From a virus: 24,957 nt of DNA. The position numbers and the translations under genes were made by a program. This document shows positions 1 through 7,721 of this stretch, piece by piece. Positions within the stretch are counted from its first letter, which is position 1; every line of letters begins with the position of its first letter. Under the pieces are notes generated by a model. The model saw only the letters and a program-made list of their open reading frames with translations, made no database searches and was not told the DNA's origin. The DNA lies in the IMG/VR virus record IMGVR_UViG_3300031857_001283, positions 1-24,957 of that record; one strand, 5' to 3'.

Positions 1-22
1 TCCCAATTCCCCACAAAGTAAG

Positions 23-43
23 TTGACACAGGGGGGGTATAAT
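23..43 (+). promoter_or_regulatory. Promoter-like hexamers with an abnormally short spacer
   Basis: A perfect TTGACA (23-28) is followed by a perfect TATAAT (38-43), separated by only 9 bases that include a run of seven G. Sigma70 promoters normally need about 17 bases between these boxes, so the pair cannot act as an ordinary promoter together. The TATAAT could still be a -10 box used with an activator, as nothing resembling a -35 lies 16-18 bases upstream of it. Its position ahead of the terminase operon is suitable for a late promoter. That role is an inference. Confidence 0.35.
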
Positions 44-67
44 AGTTATCCTCAATCTATTACAAAA

Positions 68-125
68 AAATTCCAGAAATTTGGAGACATGGGAAAAAAT
101 TTCCAAAAATTTTGGAGACATAGGA
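68..125 (+). repeat. Tandem imperfect dyad repeat upstream of the small terminase gene
   Basis: Two imperfect direct copies lie at 68-94 and 97-125. They share the core TTCCAnAAATTT followed by GGAGACAT, and the GGAGACAT parts begin 31 bases apart, close to three helical turns. The second copy contains CCAAAAATTTTGG, a perfect inverted repeat around a central A; the first is a degenerate version. The second GGAG (114-117) also serves as a plausible ribosome binding site for the small terminase, 9 bases before its ATG. Repeats next to terS are often terminase recognition sites (cos or pac) or operators. Either role is inferred here. Confidence 0.6.
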
Positions 126-126
126 C

Positions 127-594
127 ATGAACAAGAAGCCGCCTGAGTTGCATTTGATTGACGGGACAACCCCAAGAGGGCAGAAGGCTGTCTTGTTGCC
201 GCAGAGTATTAGAAAAAGAATTCCCAAAGCCGAATGGATGGACAACCCTGACGCTTGGGACAAAGACAAGTTCATTGAGGAAACTTCGGCTTTTCTGTTT
301 GAGGTGTATGGCATTGGCAATGACCAAGACAAGCATGTGCTGTCCATTCTTGCTGACCACATTGACACCTATGTGCACTGCACCAGAAGCATTCGCAAGA
401 ACACACTCATCATCAACTACAACAACGGCTCTACGCCAGGACCGAACCCGCTCATTTCCATTCGCAACAAGACCACCACACTCATCATCCAACTGATGAA
501 TGAACTCGGGCTAACTCCAAGAAGCCGCCTGTCGGCAGGAAAGATGGAAGAAGACACCCCACTGGCAAAACTGATGCGTGGACCAAAGGGATAA
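127..594 (+). CDS. terS: Terminase small subunit, P27 family
   Basis: This 155-residue protein is probably the small terminase subunit, which recognises viral DNA and presents it to the large subunit during packaging. The C-terminal half carries features typical of the P27 family: a GPNP element (about residues 105-108) followed by a helix and then ELGLTPRSRL (126-135), which precedes the usual short C-terminal tail. The length is normal for the family. The ATG at 127 is preceded by GGAG at 114-117. The gene sits immediately before the large terminase, with its TAA at 592-594 and the next ATG at 596, which implies translational coupling. The tandem repeat just upstream may be its DNA target. 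No helix-turn-helix is obvious by eye in the N-terminal part. Confidence 0.88.
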   Translation: MNKKPPELHLIDGTTPRGQKAVLLPQSIRKRIPKAEWMDNPDAWDKDKFIEETSAFLFEVYGIGNDQDKHVLSILADHIDTYVHCTRSIRKNTLIINYNNGSTPGPNPLISIRNKTTTLIIQLMNELGLTPRSRLSAGKMEEDTPLAKLMRGPKG

Positions 595-595
595 G

Positions 596-2263
596 ATGGA
601 TTGGCAAACGGGTGTCCGTTATGCCATCGATGTGGCGAAGGGCGAAATCAACGTCAACCGAGACATTCGGTTGGCTTGCCAGCGGTTCATTAACCAGTAT
701 GAGAACCAAGAATGGGAGTGGGTGTTTGACCCTGACTACCCCCAGCACATTCTTGAGTTTGCCACCAACCTGCGGCACACCAAAGGACCACAGGCTGGTG
801 AACCCGTCATCCTAGAACCCTTCCAGATATTCTTCATCTGTGCGGTATATGGCTTTCGGTCAAAGCGTGACCATGCCAAACGCATGGTGACTGACGTAAT
901 ACTATTCATTCCCCGCAAGGCAGGTAAGTCAACCCTGACGGCAGTAATAGCCCTCTATGAGTTGGTGTTCGGGGAGGCGGGTGCTGAGGTGTTTACCTTG
1001 GCAACAAACCGTGAGCAAGCAACCATTGTCTTTGATGCCGCCAAAGGGTTTGTCGAAACCATGCCGTCAGCAATGGCTGGTCACTTTGCCCTGTCCAAGT
1101 ATCAGATTACTAAGGCAGGGGATACGCAATCCATGTTCAAAGCGTTGTCCCGTGATACCAAAAAAACGGGTGACGGTAAGAACCCATCTTGCGTCATTGT
1201 GGATGAGGCGGCGCAAATTATAGACCGCAACTCAATCGAGGTGCTCCACTCAGGTATGGTAGCACGGCAAAACCCGCTCCGTATCTACATCACCACCGCA
1301 TCATTTACCAAGGACACCAAGTTCTACGAAGACATGGCGATGTACGAAGCCATGCTCAACGGAGAGGCTAGGGATAACCCTAGATGGTTTGGATTGCTTT
1401 ACCGCCCTGACCCCGGTGACGATTGGCGGGAGCCTTCTACTTGGAAGAAGGTCAACCCAATGCACGGCATTTCTGTCTTTGAGGATGCCATCCAAAGCAG
1501 GGCAGAGGAAGCAAGGCACAAACCTGCCGCCCTAAATGAGTTTCTTTGCAAAACCCTTAACCTCTATGTCTCTGCCAATGCCGCATGGATTGACCGAGCC
1601 TACTGGGATGACCCTGTAAGTATTCGTAAGGAATCCAAGCCTGAACCAGAGGCGGTGTTTATTGGCTTTGACCTTGCCGCCACCCGTGACCTGAACGCTG
1701 TCTGCACCCTGCGCCGCTACGGGGAGAATGACTTTGAGGCTGACTTTAAGTTCTTCCTGCCAGAAGAAAGCATGGGGCTGATTCCCAAGCACTACCTCGA
1801 CATTTTCCGCACCGCAATATCGTCAGGTATCTTGCACCTCACTGAGGGCAACGTCATGGATGACCGAGAAATCTTTGAGTACATTCGTGGGGAGTGGGAG
1901 AAGTATCAGGTCAAGGAGGTGGGTTACGATGCCTATAACGCCGCCTCATTGGTTGCCCGTTTGTATGAGGCAGGGGTGCCCGTCAAGAAAGTGGGACAAG
2001 GCATGGCGGTTCTAAACAATCCATCGAAAACTGTGGAGAAATTGATTCTCAACAAGCAAATTCGTCATGACGGCAATCCATTCGTGGGCTGGCAGTTGGG
2101 CAACTGCGAGGTCTTTACAGATGTGAATGGAAACATTAAAGTCAGGAAGAATGAAGCCGATAAAGCCGCAAAAGTTGACGGAATCATTGCACTTATCATC
2201 GCAATGCACTGTTCGCTGGACAATCCTTTTGTGAATTCTTCTTTCGGTTTTAGGAGTTTCTGA
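596..2263 (+). CDS. terL: Terminase large subunit
   Basis: This 555-residue protein is the packaging motor ATPase and nuclease. Counting from the ATG at 596, a Walker A element PRKAGKST is at about 106-113 and a Walker B CVIVDEA at about 199-205, with the catalytic Glu after the Asp. The coupling motif IYITTAS follows at about 230-236. The RNase H-like nuclease domain shows FIGFDLAATRD (Asp about 359), GYDAYNA (Asp about 445) and VDGIIAL (Asp about 528), which together form the expected acidic metal site. An in-frame GTG at 578 is possible, but it overlaps terS. The ATG at 596 has AAAGGG 5 bases upstream and follows the terS stop by one base, so it was preferred. The length suits the HK97/P27-partner group of large terminases. 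Confidence 0.96.
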   Translation: MDWQTGVRYAIDVAKGEINVNRDIRLACQRFINQYENQEWEWVFDPDYPQHILEFATNLRHTKGPQAGEPVILEPFQIFFICAVYGFRSKRDHAKRMVTDVILFIPRKAGKSTLTAVIALYELVFGEAGAEVFTLATNREQATIVFDAAKGFVETMPSAMAGHFALSKYQITKAGDTQSMFKALSRDTKKTGDGKNPSCVIVDEAAQIIDRNSIEVLHSGMVARQNPLRIYITTASFTKDTKFYEDMAMYEAMLNGEARDNPRWFGLLYRPDPGDDWREPSTWKKVNPMHGISVFEDAIQSRAEEARHKPAALNEFLCKTLNLYVSANAAWIDRAYWDDPVSIRKESKPEPEAVFIGFDLAATRDLNAVCTLRRYGENDFEADFKFFLPEESMGLIPKHYLDIFRTAISSGILHLTEGNVMDDREIFEYIRGEWEKYQVKEVGYDAYNAASLVARLYEAGVPVKKVGQGMAVLNNPSKTVEKLILNKQIRHDGNPFVGWQLGNCEVFTDVNGNIKVRKNEADKAAKVDGIIALIIAMHCSLDNPFVNSSFGFRSF

Positions 2264-2292
2264 GTAGAATCATCAAAAAAGTGGGGTAAAAC

Positions 2293-3690
2293 ATGGCGAT
2301 TCTGGACATTTTTAAGCGGAAAAGTGTGGCTCAAAATGAAGCCAACACGGTGCTTGGTCAACTCCAGTTGGGTAACCAAGTCATCTATGGAACCGCCAAC
2401 AAAGGTCAGACAGCCCAGCAGTTGCTGTACGTCACTACCTCAAGCACAACGGTTGCAGGGCGGGTGCTGGACATTTCTGCACTTACCCGTAACAGCACAG
2501 TCATGGCTTGCGTAGGGGCTAAAGCACGGGCATTGGCGCAGTGTTCTTTGAGCATCATGTCCAAGCAGGATGACGGCACATTCGTTGACGCATTGCGGGA
2601 TGAGTCTGTCGGGGCAAGGGACAAAGCCAAAGCAAAGCAGGTATTGAATCTGCTCCAAAACCCCAACAACTTCCAGAACCAATACGAGTTCTGGTACCAG
2701 TGGTGTATGTGGCAGGATATTACTGGGGAGTCATTTACTCTGTGGTGGAGGAAAGACCAGAAAGACCCGAACCTGACTCCGATTGAGATGTATAACCTTG
2801 ACTCTACCCTGATTACGGTAGTGTTAACCCCTACTCGTTATCCCCAATACCGTCTGTCTACCCCATCCTACGGATTCTCAAAAGATGAGCCGCTCGACTA
2901 CCACCAAGTCATGCACCTCAAAGAAGCCGCTTGGCAAGGCTCGTCAGGCTTCAACAAAGGCATTCTTGCTTCAGAGTTGGTTGCCCTTGACCAAGACATC
3001 GACATCTATGCCAACTTCATTATGCAGAACGGGGCAAAGCCCTCGGGTATGTTCACTACTGACCAAGTCATCCCTGATGCCAAGTTCAAAGAAGTAGCAT
3101 CCCGCATCAAAGAGACTTGGAATGCTATGACGGGTGCCCGTAATAGTGACCCGTCAAAGGCTGGTCAGGGTATGCTTCTTGACCAAGGCATGAAGTACAC
3201 GCCCATCGATATGCTTACCCTACAAGATGCAGAGGCGGCGGCTTTGAAGGTGCAGACCATGAAGCGTATCTGCGGTCTGTTTGGTGTGCCACCTGCCATG
3301 CTGGGCATTGAAGACCAGAAGTACAACAATACCCAGACCATGCTGGATGAGTTCTACAAGACCGTCATGTATCCGATGGTCATTAACATTGAGCAGAAAC
3401 TCAAGCAACACCTATTCCGTGGCTACCCCAATCTGTGCGTCAGGTTTGATACCAAAGACTTCTTGAAGGGTGCACCGCTTGACCAAATGAATTTCGTATC
3501 TGCTGGGGTAAAAGCAGGAATTATGACTCCCAACGAGGCGAGGGAGTACCTCAATATGCCTGAGATGGATGGGGCAGATGAGTTGCAGGCTGGAGGCAAG
3601 CCTCAGGAGCCGCTACCGGGAAGTTCACCGCAAGACACGGGTGGCGGCGGTGGCAATCAAACTCGCCGCATGAATATCGGGAGCACTTAA
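2293..3690 (+). CDS. Portal protein, HK97 family
   Basis: This 465-residue protein would form the dodecameric ring at the capsid vertex through which DNA enters and leaves and to which the neck attaches. It resembles HK97-type portals. It has an N-terminal segment with RNSTVMACVGAKARALA (about 66-82), a region around residues 200-255 leading to NGAKPSGMF, and the characteristic helix and loop ICGLFGVPPAMLG (about 326-338) followed by NNTQTMLDEFYKTVMYP. The C-terminal tail is Pro/Gly rich (GGGGG near the end), as is common. The ATG at 2293 has a GGGGT element upstream. It lies between the large terminase and the prohead protease, which is the canonical HK97 order. Confidence 0.94.
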   Translation: MAILDIFKRKSVAQNEANTVLGQLQLGNQVIYGTANKGQTAQQLLYVTTSSTTVAGRVLDISALTRNSTVMACVGAKARALAQCSLSIMSKQDDGTFVDALRDESVGARDKAKAKQVLNLLQNPNNFQNQYEFWYQWCMWQDITGESFTLWWRKDQKDPNLTPIEMYNLDSTLITVVLTPTRYPQYRLSTPSYGFSKDEPLDYHQVMHLKEAAWQGSSGFNKGILASELVALDQDIDIYANFIMQNGAKPSGMFTTDQVIPDAKFKEVASRIKETWNAMTGARNSDPSKAGQGMLLDQGMKYTPIDMLTLQDAEAAALKVQTMKRICGLFGVPPAMLGIEDQKYNNTQTMLDEFYKTVMYPMVINIEQKLKQHLFRGYPNLCVRFDTKDFLKGAPLDQMNFVSAGVKAGIMTPNEAREYLNMPEMDGADELQAGGKPQEPLPGSSPQDTGGGGGNQTRRMNIGST

Positions 3691-3691
3691 A

Positions 3692-3907
3692 ATGAACCTG
3701 CTAAAGAAGGCGCTAGCGCATTTGACTTCACAAGTCAAGAAACCTAGTGTTAAACTTCCACTATTAGAAAAGCCCCATACGATACGACATGACAATCAAT
3801 CTATCCAAGACGGGGTGATACATGAAAAAACTGACTCTGGTATGCGAGGCGCAAGTAAAACTAGCGCAGGGCGCAAACGAAGCACAAAATCCAAGCGGAC
3901 GAATTGA
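3692..3907 (+). CDS. Hypothetical small basic protein, doubtful
   Basis: This 71-residue ORF starts one base after the portal stop codon and would fill the 131-base gap before the protease gene. It then overlaps the protease by 86 bases in another frame. GGGAGC lies a few bases before its ATG. The predicted product is rich in Lys and Arg, especially in the part that overlaps the protease, and I recognise no family. The start position directly after the portal favours a real coupled gene. The long overlap and the low-complexity tail argue against it. If it is not coding, the gap 3692-3821 holds only the protease leader. Confidence 0.35.
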   Translation: MNLLKKALAHLTSQVKKPSVKLPLLEKPHTIRHDNQSIQDGVIHEKTDSGMRGASKTSAGRKRSTKSKRTN

Positions 3908-4643
3908 AGCCCGAGTGACTACTTGGGGTGCCCGTGAAGGTGCTGACGGGCGCAAGTTCAATTACCAGCCAGAAGGTTTTGCAGATTGGGCAAAAGAATT
4001 CAAAGAAGCAGGTAAGCCCCTGCCAATGTTCTTAAACCACAATGACCTCGGTATGCCGATGGGCGAGTGGACAAAGTTTGAGTTCGATGATGACGGCATG
4101 ACTGCCGAAGGTCGGCTCTATCTCAATACGGTAGGCGGTAATGACCTCTACCAAATCCTCAAAGAATCTCCCAATATGTTCGGCGGTGTATCAGTTGGTG
4201 CATACGCCGAAGAGGCGTGCTGGGTAAATACTGAAGGCGACATCCTTGACCCTGAAGACATGGATTTTGATTTTGAGGATGCTTATTTTCAAATTACCAA
4301 AGGCGGTCTGCGTGAAGTATCGGTGGTTATGTACCCGAACAACCCAGATGCCGAAATTCAAAAACTTGAGATGTTCGATGCCACTGGGCATTTGAATGTC
4401 CGCTCAGTTGAGAAGACCTTGCGTGAGGCGGGTCTATCAAGAAAGGATGCGACCACCGCATCTTTGGTTTTCAAGCGTGCAGTTGACTTGCGTGAGGCAG
4501 TCACAAAGCCGCTTGATAAAACGCCAAGTCAGAGTGATTCTGATGCGGTGGCACAGGAAGCCAATGCACTCCTAGAGGCTCTTGCCGCAAGGGAACTCGC
4601 AAAGGCACTCGACAAACGCATTCAGAAAGGAATCGCAAAATGA
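3822..4643 (+). CDS. Prohead maturation protease, S78 (HK97) type
   Basis: This 273-residue protein is probably the serine protease that sits inside the prohead and removes the capsid scaffold domain before DNA fills the head. Residues expected for the catalytic site are visible: FLNHND with His73, a GVSVGA segment with Ser124 as nucleophile, and LREVSVV with Glu165 as the likely third member. The N-terminal RIEARVTTWG strand is also typical. Residues after about 185 form a charged, helical C-terminal extension (many Ala, Glu and Lys), probably involved in prohead targeting. The ATG at 3822 has GGGGTG a few bases upstream, and the next in-frame Met lies too deep in the domain. Its TGA overlaps the capsid ATG as ATGA, so the two genes are translationally coupled. 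Confidence 0.92.
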   Translation: MKKLTLVCEAQVKLAQGANEAQNPSGRIEARVTTWGAREGADGRKFNYQPEGFADWAKEFKEAGKPLPMFLNHNDLGMPMGEWTKFEFDDDGMTAEGRLYLNTVGGNDLYQILKESPNMFGGVSVGAYAEEACWVNTEGDILDPEDMDFDFEDAYFQITKGGLREVSVVMYPNNPDAEIQKLEMFDATGHLNVRSVEKTLREAGLSRKDATTASLVFKRAVDLREAVTKPLDKTPSQSDSDAVAQEANALLEALAARELAKALDKRIQKGIAK

Positions 4644-5983
4644 GTATCGAAAAAGTACTGGAGAAAGTTGATGCAATCGAAGCATCCAATCTCTCCAAAA
4701 TTGAAGAAATGAAATCGGAAGTGACCGCCTCGGTTGATGCCGCAAAAGCAGAAATCGAAGAGAAGTTCAATTCTCTTGAGGCAAAAGTTGCTTCTATCAA
4801 TGTGCCCGAAATCATGCGTGCACCCGCAAAGACTGTTCGTGCAGATGTGAACCGTATGGTCACTGAGCAACTGAAGAACTTTGCCAAAGGCAATGGTCGT
4901 GTGCAGAGCGAACTCAAAGTGTTCGAATCTGTTGACCAGTATGACGCATACATGAAGGAAGCCTCTGCGCTGACTGGCTCTGGTGCTGGCATTGGTGGTC
5001 GTACTGCGTATGACCCTGTGTTCCACCGCCTGCGTCTTGCTAACCCCTTGCGTGGTACTTCTCGCAATGTCTCTACTGATGGTGCAACCTATCAGTTCAG
5101 AGCCAAGACGGGCAACGCTGGACCCGCTTGGGGCTATGCCATTCAGAACAACGGTGCGGCAACCACTGAATCGACTTCCATTTGGCAGTTGAACCTCAAA
5201 GACCTGAATGTGCAGTTCCCGATTCGTACTGCCGCTCTAGACGACATTGATGGTTTGGAAGCCAATGTGGTTGACGACATGCTTGTGGAATTCAGTCAGG
5301 CTGAAGGCTCCAGCATGATTGTCAACAATGACCAAGCAGGTTCTACCACTACTGCAACTGGTGCAACTGATGGTTTGCGTGGTCTGGATTCATATCCCGG
5401 TGCGAATGCTTCTTACACTGGTGGCACTATCTCGACAGCCGCTTTCGGTTCTTCGGGTACTGCTAACTCTGACGGTATGCACTCCCTCGCCACCTATGAC
5501 CAGTTGACTACCAACGCCGCTGGCTCGGTAAACAATGTGTCGTTTGAAGACATCATCACGTTCTTGCACAGCCTGCCACAGCAATACTGGAGCAATGGCA
5601 ACAAGTTCTTGGTTTCGCCTCTGATGCTGGCGGCTATCCGTGGTCTGAAAGATGACAACGGTACCCCTGTGTTTGAGCGTATGTCTCCTCTGGTGTATGA
5701 GGGCATCGTTGGTAAGTTGCTTGGCTACGATGTGGTTGTCAACGCATACGTTGATAGCCCGATTGCCGCAGGTGCATCTCCCGGTACTGTTTCGCAGTAC
5801 CCAATGTACTTCGGTGACTTCAGCCGTGGTCACACCATCGTTGACCGTCTGAATATGGTTTTGCGCCGCTATGACCAAACGCAACCCGGATTTATCACCT
5901 TCTACGGTGAGAAGCGTTTGTGCTCGAGCGTGGTAGACCCGTTCAGCATCATCCGTTATCGCTCCACTGCAACTGGTGCGTAA
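4640..5983 (+). CDS. Major capsid protein with N-terminal scaffold (delta) domain, HK97 fold
   Basis: This 447-residue protein is the main shell subunit. Residues 1 to about 105 are charged and helix-forming with coiled-coil character (rich in Glu, Lys and Ala). This is the expected delta domain that acts as internal scaffold and is cut off by the upstream protease. The mature domain begins near EASALTGSGAGIGGRT (about 107-122) and ends with PGFITFYGEKRL and VVDPFSIIRY, a typical end for HK97-fold capsid proteins. The mature part would be about 340 residues, including only one cysteine. The gene follows the protease with an ATGA overlap. A second capsid-like gene directly downstream is clearly homologous to the mature part only. 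The exact cleavage site cannot be read from the sequence. Confidence 0.95.
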   Translation: MSIEKVLEKVDAIEASNLSKIEEMKSEVTASVDAAKAEIEEKFNSLEAKVASINVPEIMRAPAKTVRADVNRMVTEQLKNFAKGNGRVQSELKVFESVDQYDAYMKEASALTGSGAGIGGRTAYDPVFHRLRLANPLRGTSRNVSTDGATYQFRAKTGNAGPAWGYAIQNNGAATTESTSIWQLNLKDLNVQFPIRTAALDDIDGLEANVVDDMLVEFSQAEGSSMIVNNDQAGSTTTATGATDGLRGLDSYPGANASYTGGTISTAAFGSSGTANSDGMHSLATYDQLTTNAAGSVNNVSFEDIITFLHSLPQQYWSNGNKFLVSPLMLAAIRGLKDDNGTPVFERMSPLVYEGIVGKLLGYDVVVNAYVDSPIAAGASPGTVSQYPMYFGDFSRGHTIVDRLNMVLRRYDQTQPGFITFYGEKRLCSSVVDPFSIIRYRSTATGA

Positions 5984-5990
5984 CTTAAGC

Positions 5991-6012
5991 GAGGGGGGCG
6001 AAAGCCCCTCTC
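5991..6012 (+). terminator. Strong GNRA-loop hairpin after the first capsid gene
   Basis: GAGGGGGGC (5991-5999) pairs with GCCCCTCTC (6004-6012) around a GAAA tetraloop, giving nine pairs with one G-T wobble. It begins eight bases after the capsid stop codon. The 3' side is TCTCTTC rather than a run of U, so it may work as a partial terminator, a 3'-end stabiliser for the abundant capsid message, or part of a translation switch for the next gene. Confidence 0.65.
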
Positions 6013-6025
6013 TCTTCAACGAGAG
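6010..6025 (+). promoter_or_regulatory. Alternative hairpin that hides the ribosome binding site of the second capsid gene
   Basis: CTCTC (6010-6014) can pair with GAGAG (6021-6025) across the loop TTCAAC. GAGAG is the main part of the ribosome binding site GAGAGGA (6021-6027) for the ATG at 6034. The hairpin shares bases 6010-6012 with the stronger hairpin at 5991-6012, so the two cannot both form completely. The pairing is seen in the sequence; a regulatory role is inferred. Confidence 0.4.
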
Positions 6026-6033
6026 GAAATGAT

Positions 6034-7056
6034 ATGACCGCAGAAAAGAAAATTTTAGAAGGCATCAAACAGTCACTACTCACTGGTGAGCGTGTGACGA
6101 TTGACCTGCGTGAGGCTTCGACCCTTACGGGTTCGGGTCTGGATGTCGGCGGTCGTACTCACTTCGATGATGTCTTTGCCCGTGCCCGTCTTGCAAACCC
6201 TTTGCGTATGGGTGCACGAATCATCAAAGCACCGGATATGTCGGCAGTGGCTTTTGTTGCCAAGACAGGTAATGCCACTAATTCGACTAACCCGTGGGGC
6301 TACACTTTTACACCCAACTCAGGTAGTCCCAATGTGGCTACCACTTTTTGGCAACTGCCCACCCGTGTGGTAACGGCTCAGTTGCCTGTTCGTCTTGCCG
6401 CCCTTGACGACATCAATGGTCTAGAGGCTGGTTTGCTTGAAGACCTTGCGATGGAATTTGCACAAGTTGAAGGTGCATCCATGGCAACCAACAATGACCA
6501 ATCTGGAAGCACGACAACCATTACAGGCGCAACAGAAGGCTTGCGTGGTTTGGATATGTACCTGTCTGGTGCAACCTCTGCATACGGCACTAGCGGTGCG
6601 GCAATGACCAACGGCATCCACACCATTGCCACTGTGTCTCTTGGCGGTGTGACTGCAACTTACAACAAAATCGTAGACATTGCCAATGCACTTCCCGCTC
6701 AGTATTGGGCACGGAACACTTGTGCTTGGCACATGACCCCGACCATGATTCAGACCTTGCGTCAGTTGAAGGACACCAACAACTTGCCGCTGTTCTTGGA
6801 ATTGGGTGAACCCGGAGAGGGCGGTGCTGTCGGCTCTATCTTTGGCTGGCCTGTGATTCCAAACTCCTACCTGTCCAATACCTTCCCCATCTATCTTGCT
6901 TGCTGGGAATGCTTCCTGACGATTGCAGATGTGGAAGAAATGACTTGCCAAATGATGGAGGAAACCGCACCCGGATTTGTGACCATGTTCTGCGAAAAGC
7001 GGCTGGTGTCTACTGTCCGTGACCCGTTTGCGGGTGTTCGTGCATCTGCCGCCTAA
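6034..7056 (+). CDS. Second capsid protein paralogue lacking the scaffold domain
   Basis: This 340-residue protein is homologous to the mature domain of the upstream capsid protein. Matching landmarks are EASTLTGSGLDVGGRT against EASALTGSGAGIGGRT, then ARLANPLR, AALDDINGLEA, TGATEGLRGLD, and at the C-terminus PGFVTMFCEKRL with RDPF. The alignment offset is about 80 residues: only about 26 residues precede the shared block, so the delta domain is missing. Five cysteines fall in the C-terminal half, against one in the first protein. It has its own ribosome binding site, GAGAGGA, 6 bases before the ATG. It could be a minor capsid, vertex-type subunit that co-assembles with the first, by analogy with the T4 gp23/gp24 pair, or a recent duplicate undergoing divergence. 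The homology is seen; the role is inferred. Confidence 0.9.
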   Translation: MTAEKKILEGIKQSLLTGERVTIDLREASTLTGSGLDVGGRTHFDDVFARARLANPLRMGARIIKAPDMSAVAFVAKTGNATNSTNPWGYTFTPNSGSPNVATTFWQLPTRVVTAQLPVRLAALDDINGLEAGLLEDLAMEFAQVEGASMATNNDQSGSTTTITGATEGLRGLDMYLSGATSAYGTSGAAMTNGIHTIATVSLGGVTATYNKIVDIANALPAQYWARNTCAWHMTPTMIQTLRQLKDTNNLPLFLELGEPGEGGAVGSIFGWPVIPNSYLSNTFPIYLACWECFLTIADVEEMTCQMMEETAPGFVTMFCEKRLVSTVRDPFAGVRASAA

Positions 7057-7066
7057 GAGGTGACCC

Positions 7067-7720
7067 ATGCCAGTAGAAAACATGACGCTTGCTCCGTTTT
7101 ATGCGGGCAATCGTAACCCTTTCAACTATGCCAAGATTGAGCAGGTTTCGAGGGATTTGGCTACGGCATGGCTGACGCTGGACGAAATCACTCAGCAACT
7201 CAACCTGTTTCAAGACGAAAGCCAAGACCAGTATCTGGAGTCCATCGAACTTGCCACCCGTATGGCAATTGAGGATTTTCTTGGCATGGCAATCTTCCCG
7301 ACCACATGGCGCACTTACTACGCCAACTTGGGTGTCTACAACACTCAGTGGTTCCTTGACTTGCCAGAAGTGGGGCTTGGTGCAACTGGTGTGACCATCA
7401 ACAAAGTAGAGGTCTACACCACATCGAATACTGTGCCTGTGACGCTTGCGGCTAACTCATATTCGTATGACCCAACGGGCAACCGAGTCATCTTGAACCA
7501 GTTGCCAAACAATCTGAACCAGAACATCGTCAACCCGATTGTGGTGACCTACACCCAGAACACCAGCATCATTGCTCAGTACCCCGTCATTAAACAGGCA
7601 GGGTTGATGCTGTTGACTCACATTTACAACAACCGCTCCAACACTACCGACATGAACCTCAAAGAGATTCCGTTTGGTGTGGCGCAGTTGCTTCGTCCGT
7701 ACAAGCCGCTGGTCATGTGA
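7067..7720 (+). CDS. Head-tail connector protein (gp6-like)
   Basis: This 217-residue protein probably binds under the portal as the first ring of the neck. It has an N-terminal mostly helical segment (SLD-like LTLDEITQQLNL, then IELATRMAIEDFLG), a central beta-rich part with YSYDPTGNRVIL, and a C-terminal helix ending in IPFGVAQLLRPYKPLVM. The ending is very characteristic of HK97 gp6-like and phiE125 gp8-like connectors. Its position right after the capsid genes and before a head-closure protein fits. GAGGTG lies a few bases before the ATG at 7067, and only ten bases separate it from the second capsid gene. Confidence 0.87.
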   Translation: MPVENMTLAPFYAGNRNPFNYAKIEQVSRDLATAWLTLDEITQQLNLFQDESQDQYLESIELATRMAIEDFLGMAIFPTTWRTYYANLGVYNTQWFLDLPEVGLGATGVTINKVEVYTTSNTVPVTLAANSYSYDPTGNRVILNQLPNNLNQNIVNPIVVTYTQNTSIIAQYPVIKQAGLMLLTHIYNNRSNTTDMNLKEIPFGVAQLLRPYKPLVM

Positions 7721-7721
7721 T

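Noticed and set aside
23-43. Ordinary sigma70 promoter
   Set aside because: The 9-base spacer is far from 17, so it is listed only as promoter-like.
89-130. Leader peptide of 13 codons before terS with an ATGA overlap
   Set aside because: The GGAG is only two bases before its ATG, and the ORF arises from the repeat. Not called as a gene.
4501-5067. Long - strand open frame (188 codons) across the protease end and capsid start
   Set aside because: It is antisense to two strongly recognised genes, has no ribosome binding site and no recognisable protein features.
7674-7721. Longer start for the head closure protein
   Set aside because: It would overlap the connector gene and add an N-terminus unlike the family. 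The ATG at 7722 follows the stop directly.
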